Assembly (NCBI RefSeq): GCF_000165425.1
Contig: NW_001799629.1
Span: 188,737-252,736 of the forward strand
Origin: Paramecium tetraurelia
Lineage: Eukaryota > Ciliophora > Oligohymenophorea > Peniculida > Parameciidae
Length of the DNA stretch: 64,000 nt
Direction: 5' to 3'
Part shown: in pieces, positions 11,698 to 24,016 of the stretch
Layout: every line of letters starts with the position of its first letter
Position numbering within the stretch: position 1 is the stretch's first letter
Notes under the pieces: model-generated
The model's input: only the letters and a program-made list of their open reading frames with translations
Told to the model about the DNA's origin: nothing
The model's database searches: none
Program-made: the position numbers and the translations under genes

Positions 11698-14690
11698 TCA
11701 TTATCTTAGTTACATCTTTAGCATTCTATTTTCCTCTTTAATCATATTGCAGCTAGCTTATTCTATATTTAGCAATTGTAGATTGGTTCTTAATTGATAT
11801 TGACGGAATTCAAATTCTTATTCGCATTACTATGATAATTGATCTAATATTTACATTCAAATATTAAAAATATTATTTGACTTTTTCGCTTGTAGATCCT
11901 TCATTCAAAGTCTAAGAGTTGCAAAATCTTTTAACATTGATACTTTTGAAAAACTCATCCAATAATTCTAATTCCTTTAAAAGCGATTGATAGTCCTTTT
12001 CTTTCTTTTCTAATTATTCTTTAAGTTGATTAGTGATATTAATGTCTTTTCTCATTTTAGTAAGATCAACAGAATAAATTAGTTTTTCTTCATATTTTTT
12101 TTACATAATTTCCTTCTCATCTAATAATTGCTTATAACATTTTTAGAGTGTTGACAAATCAGCATTCAACTTTTAGTTTGCCTTTTATAAGAATAATACA
12201 TTATCAGATAATTTTTTTTATTTAATTTCATCCAACTCATTCTAAATATTCATTTACATTTATTAAATTGTTTATTGTAACTCATTTTTAGTATTGGACA
12301 ATTCTATTTTAGCAGTACGAAGCCTTATCATATATAGATAATAATTACTTGTCAATTTCTTCTAATGCTTTAGTTCTCTAAGTTTATTCTAAATTCAGTT
12401 CAGATTTGAGTTTACTAATCTCATTTTCTTTCATTATAAGCTTTTAATTGATAATATCAAAACTATCTAAGAACTTACCTAATTTTTCTTTCTAATATAA
12501 AAACTCATCTTTCAATTGCATGTATCTTTAGACTGCCTCTTTATTCACTTTGTTTTTCTCTAGTTCTGACTTCAAGATCTCATTTTCTTTAGATATATTA
12601 TCTAAAGATCCTTAGGTTTGATTATATAAATTCAAATAATTCTCCTTTTCTTTATTTAACTAAATGGTCGCTTACACTTCATTATTTAGTAAGTTTTGTA
12701 TATTTTCAAACTTTTGTTTTACGGCAACTTATATAGACTCATTAGTGGGAACAGTTTATTCAAGTTCCATTTGTTAATTAAGTTCTTAGAGAAAATCAAG
12801 TTATCTTAGCTCTAAATGATGATAATTTTCTTTCTCTTTTTTGAGTACTTTCAAGCACTTTAAAAACTTTTTAGATTTAACGTTGCTTAATTTTCTATAT
12901 TTGATGAGTTCTTTTACCTATTCTTCAATTAAATTATCTTTATCTTTTGATTATTCCTATAAGGATTTCAAATTCGATTGGAGATTCTCCAATTCAACTT
13001 TGATTTAATCAATTTCCAATTGTAATCTTGATATTTCATCACTCTAAAACTCAATAGTTTATGCATCTGTATCCATTTAATCCTTATACAATTATAATTA
13101 ATCGTTTAATTCTGCAATTTTATTCTCTAAGTCTTAGATTTATTGTGATTTATCTTCTTGGAATGTATCTAATTGATTCTCATACTTTTCAATAAGTGAT
13201 TATTGGTTCTCTATTTCAGCAACCAATAATTCTTTATCTTTGTGAACCTCTTTAAGTGTTTATTCTAATTAAGTAATAATTAATTATTATTCATTTCTTC
13301 TATGCTTTAAGATTGTATCTTCTTAAGACAATTCAAGTATTCTCTAATTTAAGATCTCATTTTTATGTCTTAGTTCTTTTTGAGTTTCAATAGCTTGTTG
13401 CAATTAAATGTCCCTGTTTGAATGATCAATTTTAATTGATTCAGTATTCTTTTCATTATTCTCTTCTAATTCTACTATTCTCGACTCATAATACTCCTTC
13501 ATTTACTTTAATTCTTTACTCAATTATTCTTAGAATAACTCACTTTCATTGAGTTAACTATTAAGACTGGATATCTGTGAAATCAATTCTACTTCCTTTT
13601 ACTTTTTAGGGAATATCTCTGAATTGGAATTCTATTATTGAAGTTCATTTTTTAATCTCTTGATTTCTGCCTTGAGACTTTCTACATTTCCTCCCACTTC
13701 TTCGTTAACAATTGCTTGATTTCTAATATTCTTGGCCCTCGAAGCAAATTTTAAAGTTCCCAAAGTTTCTTAAAAGGAACTACTTGCTTCAGAGATCGTT
13801 GCAATCATAACTGTTTTAGAATTCCCTCCCAAACTTTCTCTTAACAAAAACGTTAACTTACTATCTCTGTATGGTATAAATCTCTTTGGGTTCTCAGCAA
13901 GGGAATTAATAACTAATCCTAAAACTGTTAAAGACTTATTGATGTTAGCTGCTTCTTTAAGTCTTTCACCAGTTGCAGCAGTTAATTTTTATCTTTCACT
14001 ACCAGCTAAATCAACAAAATTTAATTTGCTCCTTCTGGTGTACATTCCCTTAGTTCTTTGTTCAAATTAGATTGTAAAAACAGAATGACTTCTCGAACTC
14101 TCCAGATTCATTTAAGTAGCTGAAACATGTCTATTGTTAATTCCCTTTTATAGTAAAGACAGAACATCGTTGTAGGAACTAGCTGCAATTTCAGTGAGAT
14201 TCTCAACATATACTCTCTTTGAGTCTTCTCTGATTGTGAGAGGCAATGGCTTTGTATCATTTAATAGATCAATCAATTATTCATTATAAATTTCCAAGTA
14301 GGTACATTTGATGGTCCAAGTATTTTCTTTGGGTAAGTCGAGGAAGAGTTTTTAAATCAATCTAGGCTGTAATCCCAGATGAGTTTCATCGTTTTGTACA
14401 TCATCTAATCCTTTGCCTTACATTGTGTAGGTTTTGCCTGCTCCAGTCTAGCCATAGGCAAAGATACAGCAATTTAATCCATTCAAAAATGATTCAAGTG
14501 TAGACATTCCAATTTTATCAAAGACTTGTTCTTGTGTTGAGTTGGTTCCCAATACATGGTCATAATTGTATTCCTTCTTACTATCTAGGATAACTGAATT
14601 ATTTGAGGTCGTAACACAAGAATTGGCTCCCAAATGGGTTTCTCTATAGTTTAGCGGTCTAACTCTGACCAACACTCTTATATTTTCCAT
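11698..14690 (-). CDS. Kinesin-12/KIF15-like motor protein, 980 aa
   Basis: The N-terminal motor begins [14 protein letters not shown]. The P-loop GQTGAGKT lies near residues 80-87, switch I near [11 protein letters not shown] followed by SSRSHSVF, and switch II is DLAGSE. The neck region [11 protein letters not shown] followed by [18 protein letters not shown] closely follows the KIF15/kinesin-12 pattern. The remaining roughly 620 residues are continuous coiled coil. Two 25-nt introns (12324-12348 ending AAG, 11830-11854 ending TAG) make exactly 981 codons. An in-frame ATG five codons upstream is possible, but the motor start fits 14690. Such plus-end motors act in spindles and along microtubule bundles (family knowledge). 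The start is divergent from a coiled-coil gene, with a 50-bp gap. Confidence 0.9.
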
Positions 14691-14740
14691 TGAAAATAAA
14701 TGCAATTTAAATTATTTTAACGAATTAATTTAAACTAATT

Positions 14741-16818
14741 ATGTAATAATAATACGAAGGTTTGATAGAAGAGAACACTTAATTGAAGAAAGCCATCATT
14801 TCTTCGAAGGCTGTGATAAGTAGAAAGATTAGTAATTTAAATTTATTATAATACAAGACGAATACGAGACTCTTCAGGCAATAAATGAGGAATTGAAATC
14901 GAATCTTGATAAGATGAGATTGGAGAACTAGGATTTACTACAGAAGTATAGGATAGCTTTGCATGATAAAAAATAAACAGAATAGCAATTTGACAATGCA
15001 ACTAAAAATTGGAAACTATTAATTGAATAAAAGCAAAGAGAAATTGAGGAGATCTAAAGTAGATTGACACCTGCATTTGATTAAGATATGATGAGAATTA
15101 AATTGCTCAATGAATTAGATTTACCACATAGATAATAATTGGAATAAAAGTAATTAGAGATTGAAAAGTTAAATGAAATTATTTATCAATTAAAAAGAAA
15201 GATTGATTTGGAAATCTCAAGAGTAGAGACCATATAAATAGATAAGGATAAGGAAATGAAATTGCTGTCAGAAAAACACAAATTAGATTTGGCAGATCTT
15301 TAACATCAAATCTCAGATTTAACAAGATAAGTGGAAGACAACAAAGATAGAGACACAATCAGAAGATTAAGAAAAGACTTGGAAGAATATAAACTAAAAT
15401 TTAGTGCTACTGATACTGAAAATGAAGAATTAAGAAATGAAAGAGATAAAATTAGAGAGGAGAAGAATGATATCATGATTAAATTTGCCAGATAGCTTGA
15501 TTCAGAGAGAAATGATAAAAGACAATTTAAAAGTGATTTTGATAAATTATAAGTGAGAACTAGATTCTTAGAGGATGAGTTTAGAAAAGAAAAATAAAGA
15601 AGAGAATAAGTTGCAACCGATTTTGAAATTTTAAAAACAGAAAAAGATTAACTGTTAACTGATTTAAGAAAAAAAGATGATACAATCCATTATCTATAAA
15701 GAAAAATTACTGATATGGAGGAGGAGCAAGTGGAGTAAGAACAGAAGGTTTAAGATAAATTAACACGTTTGTATTAGGATGAACATGATAAGTATTTACA
15801 AGAGAGAAATAAGGCAGTTACACTTTAAAAGGATGTTGATAACTTAAAAAAAAGATTTAGTGATCTTTAGGATGATTATAAAGTGTTGAGGGATAGATAT
15901 CAAAAAGAAAACATAGAAAATAAAGATTCAATCAGGGTATAGAATGAAGAAATTGAAAAGTTGAAGAAGACTGTATCTTAACAAACAAAAGAAATTGGAG
16001 ATTTAGAAAGATCAAATAAAAATAAAGAAGAATAACTTCATGATATAGAAAATGAGAATGAAACAATCAAAAGAAGAAATAGAGAACTTCAACATAGAAT
16101 TTAGTTAATTGAAGTGAATCCTATTCCTACGCCAGTTTAAACTCAGCCTATTATGAATTAATCTTAAATTCCTACAGTTACTTAAGTTCCTTAATTTGTG
16201 TAGCAAGAACAGTTTGAGACCACTAAACCAATTAAATAATCAACTCCAGTTTAATCAGAAAATGATCCTTAAAATTAATAATAAATGTAAGCTTAGAAAT
16301 AATCTCTATAATAAATTACTGAAGAAAACAGGTCTTTAATTTCTAAAAATAAAAAATTAAATAAAAAGCTTAAGATAGCCAATGAAAAAATACTTGAACT
16401 CTCTATGAAAAATACTATCTTAGAGAAATCATTATAAAGAAAACACTCGTAACCACCTGCTTAAGATATTGATAGATCTAATTTTGGTTTGCATGCTCAC
16501 TCTTAATCTCCATTTAAATAAGACTCTTTTTAATAGTAGGGAAATGAAACTGTTCAATAAAGACAATAATAATAATAAATGATTCATACTGATACAAGAT
16601 TAGATAGATATGATAAATAAGATAAGCAAGATAGATAAGAAAGATAAACCAGATAAGATAGATTCGCTTAATAGTCCTAAGAGAAATATAGACCAAGAGG
16701 TTAATCTGGAGTTGATGCTCGTGGAGCCCAAGGTCATCCAACTGAAATAAGAGATGATGAATTATTGAGTAAGGTTATGATGCTTACAGATGCTTCTGGA
16801 TAAAATATATATTGGTGA
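14741..16818 (+). CDS. Long coiled-coil protein with Gln-rich tail, 683 aa
   Basis: ATG at 14741 and one 26-nt intron (14832-14857, ends ACAAG) give 684 codons. Residues 1 to about 460 are a near-continuous coiled coil with very high Glu/Lys/Asp content. A Pro/Gln/Thr-rich linker follows, then a second short coiled coil. A low-complexity segment of repeated Asp-Lys-Gln and Asp-Arg-Gln units (about 16,590-16,670) precedes a conserved-looking end, EIRDDELLSKVMMLTDASGQ. No known domain. The architecture is typical of centriolar or ciliary scaffold proteins, but no family can be named. It shares a 50-bp divergent spacer with the kinesin gene. Confidence 0.72.
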
Positions 16819-16968
16819 CTTTTTCTTTATTTAATGTTATATTTTAGATATGAATATGCATTGAATATTGATAATAAAATATTTTGTATAATTTTATGAT
16901 TTCAGGAATCTTCCCTTTCCCATTTTGAAACCACTTGCAATAGATTTTCCATTTTTTATTTTTCATAT

Positions 16969-19030
16969 TCATTCTAATGGCATGTTCTCGAATTCTTTAG
17001 GTACTTTGCTATCAGGGAAATTTGATGCCTTAACTCCAGCTATAATGTTGATTGTGCAATTATACATTTTGTTAGATTAGGACTTAATTTAAGTAATGTA
17101 ATTCCACCATGAGTATCACCAACTAAAATAATTGGATCTCTTTGATTAAATGCAATATTTGTCAATCTTGGTTATTTAGAGGGTTTTTATTCTGCTAATT
17201 TTCCAATTTTATCAACATTCAAATCGTAAACAAAGATTTTATCTTAAGTGGCACAAGCGAAAACTAAAAATAGTCAATTATTAATACCTGTAGAACTGTA
17301 AGGTGCCCACATAGCATCAACCACTTACATTCCCTATTCAAAACTCATAATTTGAGTAGAGATTTTAGAATCCCAAATTTTAACTGTCCAATCAGCAGAT
17401 GCAGAAATGAAAGTTCTTGGATGGAAATTATTCCATTTAACTTTATATACTGCCAAATTATGACCCTGATTATAGATATTATATAAATACAATGTATGTT
17501 TCTTGATATTATCCTGAATATGCTCTTGAACATTTATGTATTTTTCCTTCTTCAGTACCAACCAAGAAGATATGAGGTTCAAATTTGTTGAAATCAAAAC
17601 ACAAACCACAAGCTAAACCAATCAAAGTGCTTTCCTCTTCATTCTTACCAACCAATCTTAATCTAATAACTTCTTCAGGCTCTAATTTATTTTTCATCAA
17701 CACCCAATTCATAACTCTACCATCTGATGAAATTGAATAGAAATTATAATTTTTAGAGATATCTGGATTCCATCTAACTTACCAAACTGGGTCTGTGTGT
17801 TTCTAAGTTCTTACTGTTGATTGATAAATTGGTTTTTTATGTTTATTTCTGATATCATAAACTAGCACTGTTCCATCATATAATCCTACAGCTAATAATG
17901 CTGGACTTTGAGGATGGAAATCTAGACACATCACACCGGCTTCACATGTAAAAGCATATTCTGGATGAGTTGGTGTTTTTGAGAGAATATAAACAAATTA
18001 GACCCATTCTTTATTTTGAAAATTCGTAGCTACCAAAACTGACAGCAAATAGATCCATATATCTTGGATTCCAACACAATGATGTTACATGTTTCTTCTT
18101 TTGTTTTTCGTTTGAAAATTTCCAAATAGGCAATAAATGTCTAATTATGTAATAAAGCTTTACCCTTCATTTTTTGATGTCTCAACTACTTCACCTTGAT
18201 TCCAATAATATTTGTAATCATTGTATTTCTCCTTCTGATCATTATGAACCACTGTTCTTTCCATGATTTTTAGACATCTCTTGAATGATGGCTTATAAAC
18301 TGTATTATCTGAAGTGTGATCCTTTTTCTTTTGACTTTCCTCCTTGGCTTTGTTTTATATATAAGCATCGAATATTTCCCATTGAGTGATTTGCCCTTTC
18401 AATGTATCACTTGGAGGAGGCTCTGTTGACACACCTCTTTCTCTAATGACTCTTCCATCAGTTTATGCTTCTCTCGCGTTATAATTAAATTTATTTCTCA
18501 TTGTTTATTTAATTGCCTCTTTGTCCTTTGATGCCCCAGGATCTTCCATTTCTTAATTTCTTTCAGCCTCTTTAATCAATGCCAATTTGGTTTCCCCATA
18601 ATTCCTCCTGTATTCTGGACTCATTTGAGTCTTTGTGAATGATTTCGCCATCCATCCTGAAGTGAATAATCAATTATTCAACCAACTCGTCAGTTTTGTA
18701 CTATCATAATGATGGGTAGTTACTTTTCTTTATAAATAATCATATTGAGTGATATTCTTTGGTGCTTAAGGATTGTTAGGAATCAACATTTTAGATGGCA
18801 TGTCTTACATTCAGTTCTTTCTCTGTCAATTAAGGTCTTTCTCTTTCCCTCTATTAATATTTATTTATTTCAAAACTTCATGTTGATATTCTGATTCATC
18901 ACCATCTGGCTCAGCTTCTTATTGATTTAAATTCTAGTTGGCTATTTTGGGTTGTTTTTTCTATCAATTAGAATTAATGACTTACAGGTTATGGTCTCCT
19001 AAGGGTTACTTTCTATTATTTAGGTGGCAT
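16969..19030 (-). CDS. DNAI1: Outer-arm axonemal dynein intermediate chain (DNAI1/IC1 type), with frame breaks
   Basis: The order of motifs follows human DNAI1. An LTEKELN segment and PNNPQAPKNI come near the N-terminus, then [69 protein letters not shown] and the C-terminal LSPNL: WD repeats forming a propeller that binds dynein heavy chain. Seven introns of 23-30 nt are inferred (one of 30 nt removes an in-frame TGA near 18670). Even so, two single-base excesses remain: one in an A-run near 18788-18791 (between LTEKELN and MLIPNNP) and one near 17975 (at YSLKN). With them the length is two bases more than 627 codons. Either the copy is decaying or the sequence carries small errors. Confidence 0.82.
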
Positions 19031-19266
19031 TTTAATTATTAAATCAACTTAATCAAAAAATGATTGTATTTATAATATATTCCACACATTTAATCATTAT
19101 ATATTCAGAAATTGTCACTCAATCATAACACTTCATTATAATAATCTATATAATATGGAAAGAAAACCATAAGATTATAAATTAAAATAGCTGAATAAAT
19201 AAAACATTAGATTAAAGACAATATTGGATTCGTAAACAGATATAAACAAAACAGTGTTTAATACTC

Positions 19267-20540
19267 TCATTTTCTACTAATTAAATGGAATATTTATTTA
19301 AACTTTTCTTTGATCTCTTCATTTTCAATTTAATGAGCTTCTCTCTTAAAATTCTCATAGAAATTTCTATTTATTTTGCCCTTCTCATTTAGGATCTAAT
19401 TTATCCATATACTAATTTACTTTAACACTAATCAAGAACTAATTTATGAATTTCTTCTCTAACAATTTAAGATTAATCATAGTTGACATATTTGGAATCA
19501 AGTACACAAGAACATTAATATCAATGCTTAGTTTGAGTGCCTCATATGATTCAGTTAATTATCTTGAGTATGGTCCTGACATTATTCCCTTTTTGAATAG
19601 CACACTAGTCATCATACATAAATCTTGGATATTTGCTGTTCTATAGTCTTCACAATATAATTCCATGCACATTTCCACTAGATCATTAGTAGCAGTTGCC
19701 TATAATGCATGCAAACCAACGATCATAGATTATAAATTTAACCTTTTTTAATGAACAGCATCTTCAAAACAATTGTAAATAGATCTCATAACTTGATGTT
19801 TAGTAGGAGATTCAAGATCAGATTTGGCTAAAGTGTGAATAATTTACGCTTCAACTCTGCCAAAATATTTGAATTCTAGTTTACTTAACAACTCATAGAG
19901 GAATTCATGCATATCATAAATTTCTAATTTTTAATAGGCAACCAAAGTTTCCATAATTATCTATTCATCATTACAATCTGATATCTTTAATTGAATAATT
20001 GGCATTAGATTTTTCAATGTAAGTTAAGCTGCATTATACGCTATCAATTTTTCAGTTTAAAGATCCATCTAAATATTTTTTCTTGCAACTTTAGCTATTG
20101 AATATGCGCAATTTGAAAGGGCCTTGATATTCATTTCAGCTGATTTTTTGATAAGCAGATCGCAAGCCTTACTTATAAATAACTCAGGATCCTAGGTGTA
20201 AGTGATATTTGCCATCAATGCAGGTAGGTTGTCATGGTCTTGTTCAGATATATTCTCAAGAATATGAGATATTAAATTTTATCTTGATCTTAAAATAGCT
20301 CTATTATGTACTTTACGAACATAAGTTAGTAGATTATTGACTATTTTGGCTGATTAATTTGAATGAATGGTCTAAAATATGCTGATTTAATACTTGAAGA
20401 TGATCAAATGCTCTGAGTGATTCATCCAATGAGATATTCATCTTTTTAAAATTAGCATAAGTAGGAGCAATAGATGTGAGTTTCTATATTCTTTCAATCT
20501 ATTTTGTTTGTTGACCAAAGAAAAAGAATATTTTCATCAT
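19267..20540 (-). CDS. Helical-repeat protein of FASTK/heptatricopeptide style, 408 aa
   Basis: ATG at 20540 (ATGATG; either could serve). Introns of 22 nt (20372-20393) and 25 nt (19396-19420) give 409 codons. The body consists of paired helices recurring about every 36 residues with the flavour of FAST-kinase-like and heptatricopeptide proteins (DLLIKKSAEMNIKALSNCAY then SIAKVARKN; HEFLYELLSKLEFKYFGRVE then AQIIHTLAKS). Such repeats bind organellar RNA in other eukaryotes, so a mitochondrial RNA role is a reasonable guess. No RAP domain is seen at the C-terminus. Removal of the second intron is essential: without it an early TGA truncates a clearly coding tail. Confidence 0.6.
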
Positions 20541-20595
20541 GAATTATAATTATAATTATTTTAATCAATAATATAATCTTAAATTATATCAGAAG

Positions 20596-20995
20596 ATGGC
20601 TAGAAATGCAGAAAAAGCTAAGGCAATGCTCACAAGATGGTACAGATTGAAAAGAGATATTCGTAATACTACAGATGGAAAGTATAAGTCTATTCCGAAA
20701 GTTAGTTAAAGGTTTCTTCCCTCGAATTGAAATCTTACATTTTATCAAATACGAACTTGATAAAAGATATGATGTGTTGAAGAGAATGGAAGAAGAGAAT
20801 GTAAATTCATACATAAAATTTAGAATAACATTTTGCCATTGCTGGTTAGAATATGAATAGGATTAATTGAAATAAAGAAAACAGGAGTTGATAAGATAGT
20901 ATTATGCTACTCAAAAAATTCATTCGTAAAATGTTACTACTGTAGAAAAGGATGCAGACCTAGAATCATTTATTAGGGGAAATATGAAAAAATGA
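20596..20995 (+). CDS. Protein with an Isy1-like N-terminus, about 115-120 aa, splicing unclear
   Basis: The start MARNAEKAKAMLTRW matches the highly conserved opening of the NineTeen-complex splicing factor Isy1. After about 30 residues the frame must change to reach the body (FFPRIEILHFIKYELDKRYD, LKRMEEEN and a Lys/Gln-rich end stopping at TGA 20993). The change needs an intron of length 1 modulo 3; the only GT-AG candidate I find is 43 nt, ending GTTAG just before TTAAAGG, long for this genome. The body resembles the Isy1 helical region only loosely, and the protein is less than half the usual length. It could be a truncated Isy1, a divergent short form or a gene in decay. Convergent with the KH-like gene (46 bp). 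Confidence 0.45.
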
Positions 20996-21041
20996 TTAGT
21001 TTGCATTTTGATATTTATTTTCTAATATTGATGTATTTTCG

Positions 21042-23562
21042 TCATATCTCATTTAATTCTTTAATCACTTAATTAAGGGTTTCTTAAAAACAACCTTTTA
21101 TAGATATATGATAAGTTTATTTGTCTTGATTTGAATACTCCTCTTCAAAATTCTCATTTAGAAATGATTTGAGTGCAGTCAGGTCATTTTTTTCATCTGT
21201 CATTAACGAAATTTAAATCGATGGACTAAATTATATTTGATACGAAATACAAGTCTGCTTATTTGATGTACTCAATTAATTGTCTTAGGTCTTAACAATT
21301 TTTCTGAACTAAACTTGTGATAATTATAGATGTAGGGTTTGAGGTTTTAATTTCATCAATTAGTTTATCATAAGATTTATGCAAACTTTATTTGTCAAAA
21401 TAGTGGATATAATTTTATGGTTTCAATAGATCTCTATAATAAATATAATAAATAGAAAACTCCACCGTTTCATACACATATTTCTAAATTGAATCGGAGT
21501 CAGTCAATTTTTGTTGAAAATTTAGCTCATACTAAAACAATTCAAAAGAAGAATTTTCCTTCTGATTGATTAAAGTAATATTATTTTGCTGAATTAGTTC
21601 ATTCAACCATAACAATTATGTTGTTTAGGGTTAATCGTGTATTTTCTCCGTTGGTATTAAGATCATACTATTTTTCAGATTTAGACTATCCTTCTAAATA
21701 TCATATAGTAAATTGGGTTAACCATAAAACACTTTTATTTTTGATTACTTTTTAGTGAAAGATGAAAGCTGTTTCAATCCAGAATCATTATTTTTTTCAA
21801 TAGTAATAACAACAGATGGAAATTTTGATGAAATTTATTGAATTAATGAACTAAATTAAATACACTCATTGTTTACTGTAAATGTATATTTAACGGTTTT
21901 TCAATTTATATTTAAATGGTTTTTTTAGATTTTTCAATATCGTTCTCCAATAGTCTTAATTATGTTTTTAATTAAAGTATCTTGCTTGAATCTCTACTAA
22001 AAATTTTCATTATCATTGATTTTTCTTCAAAAGAGCCTATTAATTTGTTAAATTTTTTTACTTTAACATTGACATTACTAAAGCATATCCTGTAACGTAT
22101 CCTTATAATTGTTGATTATTACATTATAATTAAATTAATTTCTGAAATAATGAAAGTCAATCACATCTGCTTGAGGTGAAATTTATTTGATTAGGAATTA
22201 TAAAAAACGATCTACTTATTGTTATTTACCTAATACGTCAATGCAATTCTAGTTGAATTTTAATTTAACCTAATAAGTGTTTAGAAGATTATTTAACTCT
22301 TTTTCTGACAAATTTCTTAAATAATTAGTTTAGTTTATATTGTGTATATTCTAATGAATAATATCCAGATCGTCATTAAGTTTCTTAAGAAATACTGATT
22401 ATTAGAATCTTCCATTGATGATGACAAAATAGCTTAAAGCTTTTCCATCTCTGTGGGTTTTAGATAGTTTATAAACTTCATTTTCAAGAATAATCTCAAT
22501 ATTCTTTCTATCCTAATTGAAATTAAAATAATATTTGGCATTATTGCATAGTTTAGCATTCCTAAAATCTAAGTAAAAATGAGTGAAATAGAATTACCAA
22601 TAACCAAAATTGCAGAAAAGATTCTACATTTAACTGATTTCAATGAGTTTTCTAATTAGTCTAAAGCAAATGAACTATGTTTTGCCACTTCATAATCGTA
22701 ATACTAATTTTGATTTAAAACTTCTTATATTTACATGAGTTAGATAGATTCATCATCAAGATCCTTAAATTTGAGTATTCCACATTAATAATTAAGGGCA
22801 GTATACTCCTTCATTAATATTTCTTCAGCTTTAGTGACTAGTTGATGTGGTCCATATAAATCAATCTTAGATTTTTAAATGTATATTTATTACAATCTAA
22901 TGACCTCTCCGCACTTCAACATATGTATATAAATGCTATTCAATCCATTATTTAATTATAGGAATATAGTATTCAATAAATACATTATGCATAGCAACAT
23001 CATTTTCATGTCTGACTACTTTTTTCTCAAAGACATTTTGCTATTTAAGCTGACTCTTAAATCCATATAACGTATAAGTTCTTCTTGTATTATATTTCTT
23101 ATAATCCTTTAAGGGAATATCATCTTGACTTGCATAAACTTTGATTTAATGTTGAGCATTCAAATAATCTGCATATTGTTTAAAGTTAGTCTACGAATAG
23201 AACAACTTATTTAGAAATTAATCGACCTAATATGAGCAATCTAGATGGGTGACAATATATTCATTTTGTATAAACCAGCTAAATTGAGTATCAAATGTTG
23301 AAGCAACAAATTCTTTGAGTTTGTATTCAAGTTCTTTGTCGTATTTGAGGATATCAGAGAATTGATGAAGTGGTATTTTATAAAAATGGTCCAGATTTAA
23401 AAATCTGTGAGACTCTAACTTTTAAATAAGAGCATCTGTTTAAGGAGTTAATTTAACCACATTAATTTAGATATCAACATCTTCATTGATGAGTTCTTAT
23501 AGGATGTAATCGAATTTATCGTAGTGTTTCCTAATATTTGAGACTTATAGATTTAATTTCAT
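21042..23562 (-). CDS. Large protein with degenerate KH-like repeats, 795 aa
   Basis: ATG at 23562. Five introns (28, 29, 25, 26 and 25 nt) bring 2,521 bases to exactly 796 codons, a strong check on the model. The sequence holds several alpha-beta units reminiscent of KH modules, for example VRRGHQIIDLYGPHQLV followed by a helix TKAEEILMKEY, and KFPSVVITIEKNND later on. The last 55 residues (TDEKNDLTALKSFLNENFEE and a TYHISIKG strand) form another such unit. PARP14-like and vigilin-like proteins show comparable strings of diverged KH units, but no GxxG loop is clearly conserved, so RNA binding is inference. The last intron is only seen because coding potential continues past the apparent TGA at 21193. 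Confidence 0.5.
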
Positions 23563-23581
23563 AAATAATAATATTAATAAT

Positions 23582-24005
23582 TCAAATCATGCTTACTGCA
23601 AACACACTACAAATGCAATGGAGAGTATTTTTTTATTGTTCTTGTTTTGCTTGTTTATCTTTGGGCCAGGATATGATAATTTATCCATCAGCTACAGTGT
23701 CCCACCATTATGAAGTTGTAACAAATGCTCCTGCTCCGTTTCTTTACATAATCATGCAATGAACTATATATCTTAAACTTCTAAGCACATTCTTACTTGT
23801 ATGGTTTTCCCAATTCAATTAATTATTGTGTAACTTTTTCACAAATTGCATTGATCCACCCTTGTACCTAGAGTCAACATGTAGATTTTACTTTGGATTC
23901 CTCGTATTGCACTTCTTTTAAGACACTTTCAATTGATTCTTAGGTAATACGATCCACTTCTTCTTATGAATAGGTATTCTCCTCTAGATTTTGATTTTCT
24001 TCCAT
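23582..24005 (-). CDS. Tctex1-type dynein light chain (DYNLT), 124 aa
   Basis: Two introns (24 and 25 nt; the second ends TTTAAG) give 125 codons. The C-terminal 75 residues carry the Tctex1 fold: VQGWINAICEKVTQQLIEL, then KPYKYIVHCMIMQRNGAGAF, a WWDTVADGQIIISW strand and ending CICSVFAVSMI. This light chain dimerises on dynein intermediate chains and can act in cargo binding or in outer and inner arms (family knowledge). The first 40 residues are acidic and variable. Its ATG lies 11 bp from the ATG of the divergent ERD2-like gene. Confidence 0.88.
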
Positions 24006-24016
24006 TAATTTTATTA
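24006..24016. promoter_or_regulatory. 11-bp gap between divergent start codons
   Basis: Between the ATG of the Tctex1 light chain (minus) and the ATG of the ERD2-like receptor (plus) there are 11 A/T bases. Both starts are well supported by family alignment, so promoter elements must sit within the partner's coding region or the gap itself must suffice. Confidence 0.45.

Noticed and set aside
16590-16670. Tandem GATAAG-like repeats as a possible satellite or regulatory array
   Set aside because: They lie in frame inside the coiled-coil gene and encode a low-complexity Asp/Lys/Gln/Arg segment.
18660-18680. In-frame TGA in DNAI1 as a possible selenocysteine or Trp codon
   Set aside because: A 30-nt GTTGGT...TTCAG intron covers it and leaves the frame unchanged; no cysteine or selenoprotein context is conserved there.
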